A stretch of 64,000 nt of DNA, from positions 958,501 to 1,022,500 of the forward strand of contig JAQPZY010001148.1 of assembly GCA_029931535.1 (NCBI GenBank), given 5' to 3'. The stretch comes from Margaritifera margaritifera. Taxonomy: Eukaryota; Mollusca; Bivalvia; Unionida; Margaritiferidae. Below are positions 45,701 through 55,263 of this stretch, one piece after another (within the stretch, counting starts at the first letter, position 1; each line of letters starts with the position of its first letter). The translations under genes and the position numbers were made by a program. The notes under the pieces are model-generated. The model ran no database searches and had not been told where the DNA came from. It saw only the letters and a program-made list of their open reading frames with translations.

Positions 45701-46519
45701 GAATGTTTCCCATCCCTCTTCCCAGTAAAAAAAAAGAGGTTCAAAATGCGAAATGGCAATCTAGTTTGACCACAGGATGAAACCTATACGTGATTGCATT
45801 GGCATATGAATACAGGGACTCTCAGAATTTATTTTAACAGGCTGGGGGTTCACTTCTAATAACAGGACGGCCCTTTCTTCCTTTAAATAGCATGGTTTCG
45901 CTGTTCTTTTTGCTGTAAACTATACATTGTTGACCTCAAGTTTCACTGAACCCCCTTTCAATTCACAACGATAGATACATGCATAATGATTGATTCGGAT
46001 GTGAAACAACCTTCTGCTATTTAAACGAAGCTCATTGATTGATAAATGTGCATGTTGTCGTGTTTTTGTAAGTCTACTCCCCGATATAATCGATCAGTAT
46101 TTCGTACAGAATGGAGATTGTGACTATGATTTGCGTGGAAATAAATAAATAAGGACCATACAAACGTCTAATTATTTGTTTTTCAATGACAGCTTCATAC
46201 CAGTAGTGCCAATCAGAAATCAACATATAAAGTGCTGAGACATTAAGATAACATAGGGATTCTAAAATTTTAATTGCTATCATTCGAAGTAGTTATGATT
46301 TCAAAGTAGTGCAAAATTGATATCAAACCAGTTAATTTACATTTCAGGCCTGTGTGAGGTGCATAGTTGCCTGGTTACGATATCAAGTTTAATCAAACGG
46401 ATATGAAAAGGTCTTTGATATTCGATTAGTTCCGTGTACAATCTTGGAACAATTTTGTCTGCATGTTTTCTCGTGACTCATTGTCTGAAATTTATTTGCA
46501 AACATAATATCATAATAAT
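45701..46519. other. no recognised feature
   Basis: AT-rich, no gene recognised. Confidence 0.4.
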
Positions 46520-46776
46520 AAATATATTTTCGTTACAAGCATATGTACACGTGAACTGAAATCACTGTAAATATATTTTCGTTACAAGCATATGTACACG
46601 TGAACTGATATCACTGTAAATATATTTTCGTTACAAGCATATGTACACGTGAACTGAAATCACTGTAAATATATTTTCGTTACAAGCATATGTACACGTG
46701 AACTGAAATCACTGTAAATATATTTTCGTTACAAGCAAATCTACACGTGAACTGAAATCACTGTAAATATATTTTC
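46520..46776. repeat. 49-bp tandem repeat, five copies
   Basis: Unit AAATATATTTTCGTTACAAG then CATATGTACACGTGAACTGA. Copies are nearly identical. Confidence 0.95.
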
Positions 46777-47126
46777 AGATTATGTGACGAATAATCCAAA
46801 TATTCTGTATCGCATAAAAAATAAACGTAAATAAAAAAACAAACGTAATATTCCACACATACGAATAAGAGTAACAGAGAACTGATAGAATTCGTCGGTT
46901 GTAGGTCGATTCGAATTCAACCTTGCTGGATTATGAGGACTTATTTTGTACCAAGATAAGATAAGAAGTACCCTTCAATCAAGGCATCTCTACACGACAA
47001 TTAATAAAATACCACTTTGTAAAAGTTATTATTGGAAAATTACCGTATTTACCACAAAAATTGCAGATACATTTGAATCATTTTCAATAAGATTGATTTG
47101 TTGAATACAAGTTAATAACCCCCTTA

Positions 47127-47232
47127 AACAATAGCACGTTCATTAAACACGTAAATAATAGCACGTTTATTCAACACTTAAACAATAGCACGTTTATTAA
47201 ACACTTAAACAATAGGACGTTTATTAAACAAT
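47127..47232. repeat. 27-bp tandem repeat, four copies
   Basis: Unit AACAATAGCACGTTTATTAA then ACACTTA. Confidence 0.9.
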
Positions 47233-47329
47233 GTTTTGGCTATGGCTATGTCATAACCTCTCAAAGTGCGAGCAGCATTTATAAAATGATATCCTTTAAG
47301 GACTAGTCCTTGAAAAAAGTCTAATTTAC

Positions 47330-48200
47330 ATGTATGTCAGTTGTTCGTTCAAGTGATTGCGGAATCGGAAGGTAAGGGATATTCAGACAGTGCATGATGT
47401 TCATACACAACTTGAAGTAACCTGTTGATTACTTATTTTAGAAAAGTTACAGTGATCGATAATAATTCATCGAGCCAGAATGAGTCTAATTATCATGATT
47501 AATCTAGTAACTAAATTATACATTATTTGACTATTATACGAGGAGCCCCTATTGAATCCATTGCTTAGTCTTGACTCCTTGGGTCTACTAAACTGTATTT
47601 AAGTGTCCTTTGGTACTGTCAAATCTGCGAGTAGTTCCATTACCTTTTGAATTACGTTGCGGAGATATGCAGACGGAGAAGAAAACTTGATATATCGCAA
47701 AACTTTAATCCAAATCTCCAGACCACAAGTCACAGTGATGATACAGTTAACAGTGATGATACAAACATTGATGTTTAATGCTGGTATCGATTGGAAGTAA
47801 GGTGCAGCATGTCATCAACCACCAATATTTGTTTAAATTCTTTACGGTATCACAAATAATGCTAGACATGATTAGCTTCCCTTAACAACCATGGAAACAT
47901 GACACTATTTTTAAATTGATACACGATCCGGAAATGTATACTCTGGGATTAAGGTATTTCTCTTCAAATTTAAAATGCAGAAACACATTATTCAACCTGT
48001 ACTCTCAGAAAAATGGACCGGTCTTTGCATTTTATCAGCCATTGAAAGCCATCAAGAATATCATTAACTGGCGCACAATCAGGTATAATGTCCATCTGGA
48101 GACTTTAAATGAAATTTATCAGGTCGCTTTCCACAGAACATCTATTTTTTTTAAATTTCGTGTGCAAGACTTGCTCGAAAGGCAAACATTGTCTTTGCTA
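47330..48200. repeat. segmental duplication, copy B, block 3a
   Basis: Resembles 18,980-19,590 of copy A (TACACAACTTGAAGTAACCT, GATCGATAATAATTC, GTGTGCAAGACTTG). A 99-residue plus-strand frame (47,916-48,215) lies inside but is not conserved as a frame in the copy-A paralog. Confidence 0.6.
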
Positions 48201-49514
48201 CCTCTGCTTTTTTAAATAGCAGTTGAATTAAATATATCGATATATACTCTACTGTCAAAACTTATAAAATCAAATATTGAAGGCCCTTAATTTCTAATAA
48301 ACTGCACATATTGTTTGCATTCATAGATACCCTAAGCGGCATGTAATAATGTATCTGAAGTTTTTGTGCTCTTTAACTAAAATGAACTACTTGTTACGTG
48401 GCCAAATTAGCAGCAAAGGGAATATACTTGCCAATAATTATTTTTTTTTAGGATCGCAAATAGAGCTAAATTTATGGTATAATGTATATTAAAATTGTTC
48501 AATTAAAGAGCAATATGGATGGCTAATTCCTATACTTAGTTTTCATTATTTTTTTAAGGAAGACATGTATCACTTTGACAAGCTAACTTGTTCTCTCGTT
48601 TTTATAATCATCAGTCTTTTGAAACCCTCTTTGACTCCAAATCGATTTAGGCGTATTAAATGAAAAAGTAAATTTATCAAGGACTACAAAAGTGTGAGGA
48701 AGATGAGGCAACTTTACGAATTTCTCTATATGCGTACAATTTGTTTTATCAAAATTATTTTGATATTATATATAGACTTGGGGTCATTGTTAGGCAAGAA
48801 ACCAACATCTAATTACATACTCAGGGCCTACATGACCATTGGAACTAAAAGACTGTATTAAAGTATCCCAGATATCACCAATGAACAAACTGAACACAAC
48901 TAAACACTCAATATTTCTCCTTATTATTGAAATATAACGAGTTTTGACGATCAATATCACACAAGGCCAAGACGTTTGTTGTTTTGTGTTCATTTCTCTT
49001 TCGAAACAAAAGGTACGAACGGTTGTGATTAGAAATGTTTAAAAGAAGCTTTGAAGATGGATTACCTTGTCCTTGGAAATATTTTCTGACTTTTAATCTC
49101 TAAGTTGGCTATAGAAAAAGTGGTTAAATTCTTTAGCTAGAAATTATTGCACACAAGCTTCCATCGATATCCATACATAGCCAGAGGTTCTTTAGAACCT
49201 ATCTGGATGAAAAAAGAAAATATATGCAGTGTTTTTATGTTTAGTGTCTCATAGAAAATCTATCTCATTTGAAACATAATGACTGTGATACATTTCAGCA
49301 TGGCTATTTTAAAAACGACGGAACAAACCACAAAACTATGTGAACAGTTGAAAAGCTGTAAGTAATATTCACTTAATGAATACAGGATTCTTAAACCCTG
49401 AAATGCAAGCACACGTTTCAAGTACAGTTATGTCGTGGTTACCGTCAAGCCTCTAAACGTAAGTTGCAGTATTTAATAAACAAAAGGAGAAGTTTTTTTT
49501 TTTTTTTTTTTGAC
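48201..49514. other. no recognised feature
   Basis: AT-rich. A 67-residue minus-strand frame at 48,790-48,993 has no motif. Confidence 0.4.
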
Positions 49515-49930
49515 AAAGGGTTCAGCTCAGTATTATGTAAGTTCTTCATTTAAGTGCTTGTTGAATCTAAAGATCTAAAGGCAAGGCAACCCATCATGTG
49601 TACGAGTTTCATACTCAACTTGAATTCATTTAAATAATACTCACTTAAAACAAAGACAAGGTGATCGATATTCACTTTCATAGACAGAGCAAGTTTCAAT
49701 TATCGCGATCAATCATATACTGGATTAACTATTCTAACACGTTTTTATGTTGAGATGTTTTTCTTTTTTCTTTTTCTTTTTTTTTTTTTTTTTTTTGGAG
49801 GGAGTGGTTTTGTTGTTGTTTGAAATTGACGTTGTTATTTTCAAATATGATATGCAGAAACAACATTTTAAACCTGCACACTTCAAACAAAATATTGAAT
49901 GACATTTAGATCCTAATCACGCTGGCCATG
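49515..49930. repeat. segmental duplication, copy B, block 3b
   Basis: A second match to the same copy-A block (TACGAGTTTCATACTCAACT at 49,599, AGGTGATCGAT at 49,660), so this part is present three times in the window. A poly-T insertion sits at 49,775-49,796. Confidence 0.65.
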
Positions 49931-50291
49931 AAGACTGACATAACTTGGTTTAAGATCACGAGATGTATCGATAAATTATGCACCCTTGTTTGTATTAGTG
50001 TATTGAAGCGTATTAATAATATTTTGCTTGTTTTGATCAAGAGATTTAAAATGAAAGAAAACCTGCCATTGACAATTATTTAATTTTTCAAGCATGAGCA
50101 ATATATGACAACAACATGTCTTGCCTGCCATATTTTTCTAAAACAAAACTTTGTATTGTCCTTATATTGTTAAAACGATATACTTCTTTCGTTCCAACTG
50201 ATGTAATCGTAAACTTGAAACGTGATATTTGACGTAAACACGTGATATTTGACGCTATTTATTTAGGAAAGTATTAAAAAGCTTGCGAAAA
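49931..50291. other. no recognised feature
   Basis: AT-rich. A CACGTGATATTTGACG-like direct repeat lies near 50,219 and 50,239. Confidence 0.4.
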
Positions 50292-50788
50292 ATGTTGAAG
50301 TGAATAATCCAATAATAAGGTTGATACACATACTGCATTAAAGACATGTTGAAGTGAATAATCCAATAATAAGGTTGATAAACATACTGCATTAAAGACA
50401 TGTTGAAGTGAATAATCCAATAATAAGGTTGATAAACATACTGCATTAAGACATGTTGAATGTGAATAATTCAATAAAAAAGGTTGATAAACATACTGCA
50501 TTAAAGACATGTTGAATGTGAATAATCCAATAATAAGGTTGATAAACATACTGCATTAAAGACATGTTGAAGTGAATAATTCAATAATAAGGTTGATAAA
50601 CATGCTGCATTAAAGACATGTTGAATGTGAATAATTCAATAATAAGGTTGATAAACATACTGCATTAAAGACATGTTGAATGTGAATAATTCAATAATAA
50701 GGTTGATAAACATACTGCATTAAAGACATGTTGAATGTGAATAATCCAATAATAAGGTTGATAAACATACTGCATTAAAGACATGTTG
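50292..50788. repeat. 54-bp tandem repeat, nine copies
   Basis: The unit contains TGTTGAAGTGAATAATCCAA and GGTTGATAAACATACTGCAT. Single-base indels between units move the minus-strand frame. The open frames there (18-residue repeats) are artefacts. Confidence 0.95.
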
Positions 50789-51229
50789 AGAGAGAATTTA
50801 ATTTAAATCACCATCCGTGCATTAACTAGAATAGCAATGTATACAGTTATATATTTAAACATATTATCCGACTATTTTAGAGCGGTGGGATGACCTCCTT
50901 GATGGTTGCTGAACCGAGTCAACTCCATCAGACCCAACTGATTGGACTTTATATTTCTTAGATATTTACTGTGTACGCATTTTTTCCAATTAATCAGCGC
51001 CTTTTACTTTATGAGTTCATGTGACATATAATTACCATTTAGATTAATCTTATGTTTTTCAGATTTAATTTGATGGTTCTTAATAAGATCAAATCGCAAA
51101 TATTACAAGAGTAAAGAAACGCACATTGCCACATAGTGATGCATAAATCACTTATAGCTTTGATATATTCTTAAGTCGGCAGCTCACATGAAAGTTTATC
51201 TTATCTGAGACGTGACAACTATTCATTGG

Positions 51230-51231
<2 letters not shown>

Positions 51232-51302
<71 letters not shown>
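51232..51302. repeat. (AT)n microsatellite
   Basis: About 35 AT/TA units. Confidence 0.97.
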
Positions 51303-51306
<4 letters not shown>

Positions 51307-51791
51307 GTTTCCTTTTGATTTACGAGCTTTACCTCAAATGAAAAGACACCTATAGTAGCTTGCCATTTAATTTCTTATCTACCAAACTGAAAACAGCTAT
51401 ATCTTGTGTTTATGAGAAACATTTTACAGCTATTGCCGAAATATTTAACTTGTTTATTAGTTATCTGGTTATAATTAAGGACCACATTATGTGTAACGAA
51501 GATACTAGTAAATCAGAGTCGTATTAAATTTGGAAGAATACACACTTTGGAGTGACAGAGAGACTTTTACGGATGCATAGAATCATACACATATTTTTAT
51601 ATTAGTTTAAGTTACGTCGGTCTAGCATTAACGCAGTTGATCTTTAATTTTAAATAATTGATCTTTATGTTTGTGATCTTGATTTTAAAACAAGGCTGTT
51701 TAATGCTTGAGCCCATATTTTTGGCTAAACACTCTTAATTGGTACTTTCTCTTGATACTACTTAACGCTGAATCTTTGCGCAGTCTTGTAG
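51303..51791. repeat. segmental duplication, copy B, block 4 (left of insertion)
   Basis: Counterpart of 22,460-22,935. Ends with TTGTAG at 51,786-51,791, the left half of the target duplication of the next element. Confidence 0.8.
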
Positions 51792-51945
51792 TAGTGTCTG
51801 AATGGGAATTAGAGATTTGTATTATTGATCAGGGTTTACCCCTTCTGTACACCCTTATTTTACCCATGCGACTCGCGCAGGTGCACCCGTAGGCATCGCG
51901 CATGAATCTCCACGGGCGACTCGTGCGCGCAGTTTTGTTGATCAG
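51792..51945 (+). repeat. left terminal inverted repeat
   Basis: Pairs with 54,287-54,431. Conserved blocks: TAGTGTC-GAATGGGA, GATCAGGGTT-ACCCCTTC, GCGACTCGCGCA, CCACGGG and TTGATCAG at the inner edge. About 70-75% identical with small indels. Confidence 0.88.
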
Positions 51946-52089
51946 AAACAGGCGCGAGACACAGCTTCGCGGTTCTGGACCGCCTCTTTCGAGAGCCTCA
52001 CTGCTATATTGGTCACAGCTTTGTCTGCAACACTGATAGCATTGTGCTGGCTCAAACGTTTGATGTATGTCGTCCCGGACGGAAGCTAA
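51940..52089 (+). CDS. ORF 1, membrane-segment protein
   Basis: An open frame from about 51,829 to a TAA at 52,087-52,089. The part beyond the TIR reads DQKQARDTASRFWTASFESL then a hydrophobic helix TAILVTALSATLIALCWLKR. There is no upstream ATG; the only Met is near the end, so the start may be lost or lie in a missing part. The next ORF overlaps its end. Family not recognised. Confidence 0.35.
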   Translation, partial: DQKQARDTASRFWTASFESLTAILVTALSATLIALCWLKRLMYVVPDGS

Positions 52090-52201
52090 AACCATAGCTG
52101 AAATATACAAGCATTCCATTCATGGACGTTTGATATTGTTGGATACAAAACGTAAAATGTCTGGCCTTATTCGAGTTGGCGCAATACTCGGTGAGGGATA
52201 A
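52067..52201 (+). CDS. ORF 2a, small basic protein
   Basis: Starts at ATG 52,067, overlapping ORF 1 by 23 bases. The 44 residues include SSRTEAKTIAEIYKHSIHGR and KMSGLIRVGAILGEG before TAA at 52,199-52,201. ORF 2b begins nine bases later in another frame, so a frameshift may have split one gene. Not recognised. Confidence 0.4.
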   Translation: MSSRTEAKTIAEIYKHSIHGRLILLDTKRKMSGLIRVGAILGEG

Positions 52202-52209
52202 TTTGGGCT

Positions 52210-52549
52210 GAGAACGACTTGAGGGAAATTTTATCTAGGCTTGCAAACAAATTTTATGATGATTCCAGAAAGAACAAGCCTAGGTTTGTTTTTTTTTTTT
52301 TTTTTTTGTTTTTTTTTTTTTGTTTTTTTGCAAAAGCCCGATCTACAAGTTCAAATTATCTTAGCACAAAAATATTGTAAAACGTTTGATGATCTCCGTG
52401 AAACTCCAACCTATCATCTAGATTTTCTCCACCTGGGTCAGATACCGCTGTATGCACGTGAGGAGATAAAACGAAGGCGACTGAAAAAAGATCAGGAAGA
52501 TGCAGCCAAAACTCTAATTGAATATTGTCGTGTTTATATAGAACGTTAA
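52210..52549 (+). pseudogene. ORF 2b, split by a poly-T insertion
   Basis: The left part (52,210-52,284, frame 1) has ENDLREILSRLANKFYDDSR. A ~45-base T-rich tract interrupts (52,285-52,329). The right part, in frame 2, has KPDLQVQIILAQKYCKTFDD, YHLDFLHLGQIPLYAREEIK and a charged tail RRRLKKDQEDAAKTLIEYCR ending at TAA 52,547-52,549. Helical and highly charged, with no catalytic motif seen. ATG follows the stop at once (TAAATG). Confidence 0.45.
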
Positions 52550-52743
52550 ATGGCGTTGATGCACAATCGAATGCTAAAGTATTTATCTTGGAAACCTTAA
52601 ACTTTGCGACAGAACATGCCATTACGAATACTGTAAATCTCACTTACTCGAGTTACGTGTTGGCACTAGCGCTCGACCTAGCCTTAAATGCGGCATTGGA
52701 GAAAAGTCGCGTAATCAGCTTTGTCGGCCATTTGGATCCGTAG
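52525..52743 (+). CDS. ORF 3, overlapping small ORF
   Basis: Frame 1 open frame overlapping the end of ORF 2b, with no ATG. Strings are NGVDAQSNAKVFILETLNFA and YVLALALDLALNAALEKSRV, an amphipathic or hydrophobic helix pattern. It ends at TAG near 52,741-52,743, where ORF 4 is already open in another frame. It may be the upstream half of ORF 4 after a shift. Not recognised. Confidence 0.35.
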   Translation: MSCLYRTLNGVDAQSNAKVFILETLNFATEHAITNTVNLTYSSYVLALALDLALNAALEKSRVISFVGHLDP

Positions 52744-52931
52744 CTAATTATTATCACGCGCGCCGGCGAAGACTTGCCAACGCGAATATGGGAAATGCCG
52801 TCGATGTCGTCAAGGAAAAAGACACTGAAGTCAATGAAATCATATCTAGGATCGAAGCGATTGCGGTTCCCGATCCTGACAAAGTAAAAAGAATATTACA
52901 AACATTCATTATCGAATTAGCAATTAGATGA
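52740..52931 (+). CDS. ORF 4, helical small ORF
   Basis: Frame 0; the open frame reaches further upstream but becomes protein-like here: NYYHARRRRLANANMGNAVD, EKDTEVNEIISRIEAIAVPD, then KVKRILQTFIIELAIR. Basic start, then predicted helices. Ends at TGA 52,929-52,931, after which ORF 5 opens in the same frame. Not recognised. Confidence 0.35.
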   Translation, partial: VANYYHARRRRLANANMGNAVDVVKEKDTEVNEIISRIEAIAVPDPDKVKRILQTFIIELAIR

Positions 52932-53195
52932 TGCTTTTTATTATACGGGCAATTCTACCGTGAATCAGCTCAAGCAATTCGCGCGAGATCATGGAATAGG
53001 GCTACAAGAGGTGCACAAATGGCACATATACTTGCGCTATTAGGACTTCCTCCAGACAAACCGCGTTCGACAGTGAGGCAGTTTCGTGCAACAGCAGCGC
53101 AGTTTTATATCAAAATTCCTTCACGGGCCACCCGGGCCGAAATCGCAAATGTGGTCGCCGTCGTATGTCAGCTTCTATTGCCGCTGTGGCTGTAG
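52932..53195 (+). CDS. ORF 5, arginine/alanine-rich
   Basis: Open from 52,932 to TAG 53,193-53,195; the first ATG is at 53,019. Strings are GQFYRESAQAIRARSWNRAT, QMAHILALLGLPPDKPRSTV and RATRAEIANVVAVVCQLLLP. Helical with a hydrophobic end. ORF 6 starts inside its last 31 bases in another frame and continues a similar Ala/Val pattern, so a single ancestral gene with a frameshift is possible. Not recognised. Confidence 0.4.
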   Translation, partial: CFLLYGQFYRESAQAIRARSWNRATRGAQMAHILALLGLPPDKPRSTVRQFRATAAQFYIKIPSRATRAEIANVVAVVCQLLLPLWL

Positions 53196-53428
53196 CGTAT
53201 GCTCGTCAGCGAGTCCAAGTCCGCGAGTTCAAGTTGCACAAGCGGGTTGGTGATTTCAAAGATTACTGGGCAATCGTCCCAAACGCATACGCTTTGAAAC
53301 TTCTTTCAAACATGCGTCCGGAAATCATATCAACATTGCAGCACGCAAGTTCAAGTTTAGGTTTCCCCGTGCAGGACTTTCAGCAGGTTGAGTTATATTC
53401 CAGTGCCAGCGACTCCGCGCACAACTAA
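53165..53428 (+). CDS. ORF 6, 87-residue protein
   Basis: True ATG at 53,165. A hydrophobic N-terminal helix (SASIAAVAVAYARQRVQVRE) is followed by FKLHKRVGDFKDYWAIVPNA and SNMRPEIISTLQHASSSLGF. Ends at TAA 53,426-53,428, directly before the duplicated leader. The best-formed ORF in the element, but no family is recognised. Confidence 0.5.
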   Translation: MSASIAAVAVAYARQRVQVREFKLHKRVGDFKDYWAIVPNAYALKLLSNMRPEIISTLQHASSSLGFPVQDFQQVELYSSASDSAHN

Positions 53429-53636
53429 GGTCATCCAGGTATATCCGCGGAAAATTCCGCTTCTCCGACGGAGTGATTTTCCATTCAAACGTTGAAAATT
53501 ATATAAATGCCAAAAAGACAAGTGGACAAATAAGGTCATCCGGGTATATCCACGGGAAATTCCGCTTCTCCGACGGAGTGATTTTCTGTTCAAATGTTGA
53601 AAAGTATATATATGCCAAAAAGACAAATGGACCTTC
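53428..53636 (+). promoter_or_regulatory. 105-bp tandem leader duplication with candidate promoter
   Basis: Two copies of about 104 bp (from 53,428 and from 53,532). Each holds GGTCATCC-GGTATATCC, an imperfect hairpin region AATTCCGCTTCTCCGACGGA, and a TATA-like string (GAAAATTATATAA or GAAAAGTATATAT) ending right at an ATG that opens with MPKRQ. In the first copy that frame closes after eight codons; in the second it continues as the HTH ORF. The duplication therefore copied a promoter and start site. Confidence 0.65.
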
Positions 53637-53812
53637 CGCTGCAAATTATTGCGGAAATACAAAACCTGCATGATTGTGTTTCTGCAAAAGAAGTCCAAGA
53701 ACGATATGGAATCAGCTCAACCAAATTATATCAGATATGGAATGCTGTCAAATATTTCCCGGATTTAAAACAAATCTGGTATCGACAAGCACGATCCTCA
53801 GCCCATACTTGA
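53612..53812 (+). CDS. ORF 7, probable helix-turn-helix protein, frameshifted
   Basis: ATG 53,612 follows the TATA-like string of the second leader copy. MPKRQMDLPLQIIAEIQNL leads into VSAKEVQERYGISSTKLYQI, a clear helix-turn-helix pattern (recognition helix SSTKLYQIWNAV), suggesting a small DNA-binding regulator. The frame ends at 53,812 after YRQARSSAHT, but a second frame (53,784-53,918) reads DNIQSTMAVLVDVKEKIASL then DRKISETEDYVVKSS, a coiled-coil-like tail. A single-base frameshift near 53,784 is likely. The second frame's stop overlaps the next start (TAATG). Confidence 0.55.
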   Translation: MPKRQMDLPLQIIAEIQNLHDCVSAKEVQERYGISSTKLYQIWNAVKYFPDLKQIWYRQARSSAHT

Positions 53813-53917
53813 TAATATTCAGTCGACGATGGCTGTATTGGTTGATGTGAAAGAAAAAATAGCATCGCTGGATAGAAAAATATCAGAAACCGAAGACTAT
53901 GTTGTGAAAAGCTCCTA

Positions 53918-54142
53918 ATGCTTGCAATGGTTTTAGCAGTAGCAGGACGCTTTAGCATAAAAATCATAGAGCGTTTTATGGAACAAAAATGTTCGAAAGG
54001 AGGCAAAAAGTTTACAAAAGACCTCATAGATGAAATCCAGACAGAACTGGAGAAAGAATATGATTCTTGTTTGGACAGCCAAGTTTTGCTCGCGGGTGGA
54101 GGTCATGGGAAACTAGAAGGGAGTTTCGGTTGGGGACCGTAA
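53918..54142 (+). CDS. ORF 8, 74-residue protein with N-terminal hydrophobic helix
   Basis: ATG 53,918 overlaps the stop of the preceding frame by one base. LAMVLAVAGRFSIKIIERFM is followed by a Lys-rich KCSKGGKKFTKDLIDEIQTE, an acidic helix ELEKEYDSCLDSQ, and a Gly-rich end GGGHGKLEGSFGWG. Stop-start overlap suggests compact, virus-like gene packing. Not recognised. It ends about 20 bases before the inverted repeat at 54,162. Confidence 0.45.
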   Translation: MLAMVLAVAGRFSIKIIERFMEQKCSKGGKKFTKDLIDEIQTELEKEYDSCLDSQVLLAGGGHGKLEGSFGWGP

Positions 54143-54161
54143 TCAATTATGCCGGCTTCAC

Positions 54162-54293
54162 TGATCAGTAACCGTGCTGAAACTCACCGCGAGTCGAGGG
54201 GGCGGTCATAGGGTATAGAAGGGGTTTACCTTAATACGACCGCGGTCTCAAAAAGTAGAATCAATATGAAAGTTTCAGCACGGTTACTGATCA
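54162..54293. repeat. 23-bp perfect inverted repeat with an inner TIR-like segment
   Basis: Arms 54,162-54,184 and 54,271-54,293 are perfect reverse complements (TGATCAGTAACCGTGCTGAA...). The 86-bp loop holds, at 54,188-54,230, a third diverged copy of the terminal repeat core (CGCGAGTCG, GGTCATAGGGTAT, GAAGGGGTTTACC), in the same orientation as the right TIR. Confidence 0.85.
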
Positions 54294-54431
54294 ACTCAAA
54301 CCGCGCACGCAGACCCGTGGGGATTTATACGCTCCGCTTGCGGAAGCACTTGCGCGAGTCGCGGGGTAAAGTCATGTGGTATGGAAGGGGTGAACCCTGA
54401 TCAGTAATAAAAATCTCCCATTCTGACACTA
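54287..54431 (-). repeat. right terminal inverted repeat
   Basis: Inverted partner of 51,792-51,945, ending ...TCCCATTCTGACACTA, followed by TTGTTG. Confidence 0.88.
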
Positions 54432-55263
54432 TTGTTGTTCTTGACTCTTTCTGATGCACGCTTGCTGCAGAGTAAATTATACAGTCAAACGTAAGGTCAT
54501 TAATCACTTAATTTATCTTGCATACAAATGGTTACTTTATTATCTCAATAAGTAATCACTTTCATTGAAACAATTTATACAAACTGAATGAAAATAAAAA
54601 CATTAAGAAAAAGATGTTGCTCAAATATATATTTCATTTAGCGTATTCAAAAGTTACATTGTTATTAAATTATAGGTAGCATATAAAAATGGTTAATTGG
54701 ACAACTGATTACTGTATGTATATCATATAGCTAACTTTGAAATCGTTACAAAGCTTAGAGTATTAATTGCATCAGACTATTTACACAAAATGTCTTTGAT
54801 CATATAACGTGTATACAAATTATAATTCTTTGCTTACATTAGGTTTCTTGTCCAATAACATCTTGATAATGAGTTTCAGCATTGTGCTATATATGTAACT
54901 AACAAACCTCAATTTCATGTGTAATAATGGTCATTACATGTCAGCAACTAAAAGTATTTATGTCGAAATTTAAAATAAACTTCTAAATTACAGCCTTATA
55001 GAATAAAAATAATGTAACCACTCGATTGGAATTTCCTTTTATTCCATACCCATTTAATCTTACATGCTTGATCTGACATTCGATATAGATATTCAATACG
55101 TATTTCCATATCAAACACCCATATTCGAACTACTTAGGTGTCTTCTTTGACGTCCGCACAAAGATATTTTAGACGCAGGGAATCAAACTTTTATAAATCC
55201 CAGTTCGTTTTGAATTTTGTTCATAAAGTAAAACTAATAATATTTCGAAAGCGTAAAAGAGGG
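54432..55263. repeat. segmental duplication, copy B, block 4 (right of insertion)
   Basis: TTGTTCTTGACTCTTTCTGA then TGCACGCTTGCTG matches 22,939-22,972. Similarity continues in patches (AATAAGTAATCACTTTCATT versus TTAAGTAGTCACTGACTTCA). No gene. Confidence 0.7.

Larger units (their letters stand above)
51792..54431 (+). mobile_element. compact 2.64-kb TIR element, probable deleted Polinton-type element
   Basis: Ends are inverted repeats of about 150 bp starting TAGTGTCTGAATGGGA (left) and TAGTGTCAGAATGGGAGATT (reverse complement of right). TTGTAG on the left and TTGTTG on the right flank it, a 5-of-6 match. A 6-bp duplication with long TIRs is what Polintons produce. The interior is much richer in GC than its flanks and holds a series of small plus-strand ORFs, several overlapping. 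No transposase, integrase or polymerase is recognised, so it would need help in trans. The paralogous block at about 22,936 lacks it. Parvovirus-like or novel satellite-virus origin cannot be excluded. Confidence 0.8.

Noticed and set aside
47916..48215. 99-residue plus-strand ORF
   Set aside because: The paralog at 19.2-19.6 kb does not keep the frame, and no motif is seen.
50255..50549. Minus-strand ORFs with 18-residue repeats
   Set aside because: 54-bp tandem array.
52356..52643. 95-residue minus-strand ORF inside the 2.64-kb element
   Set aside because: Antisense shadow of ORFs 2b and 3, which have better composition and overlap logic.
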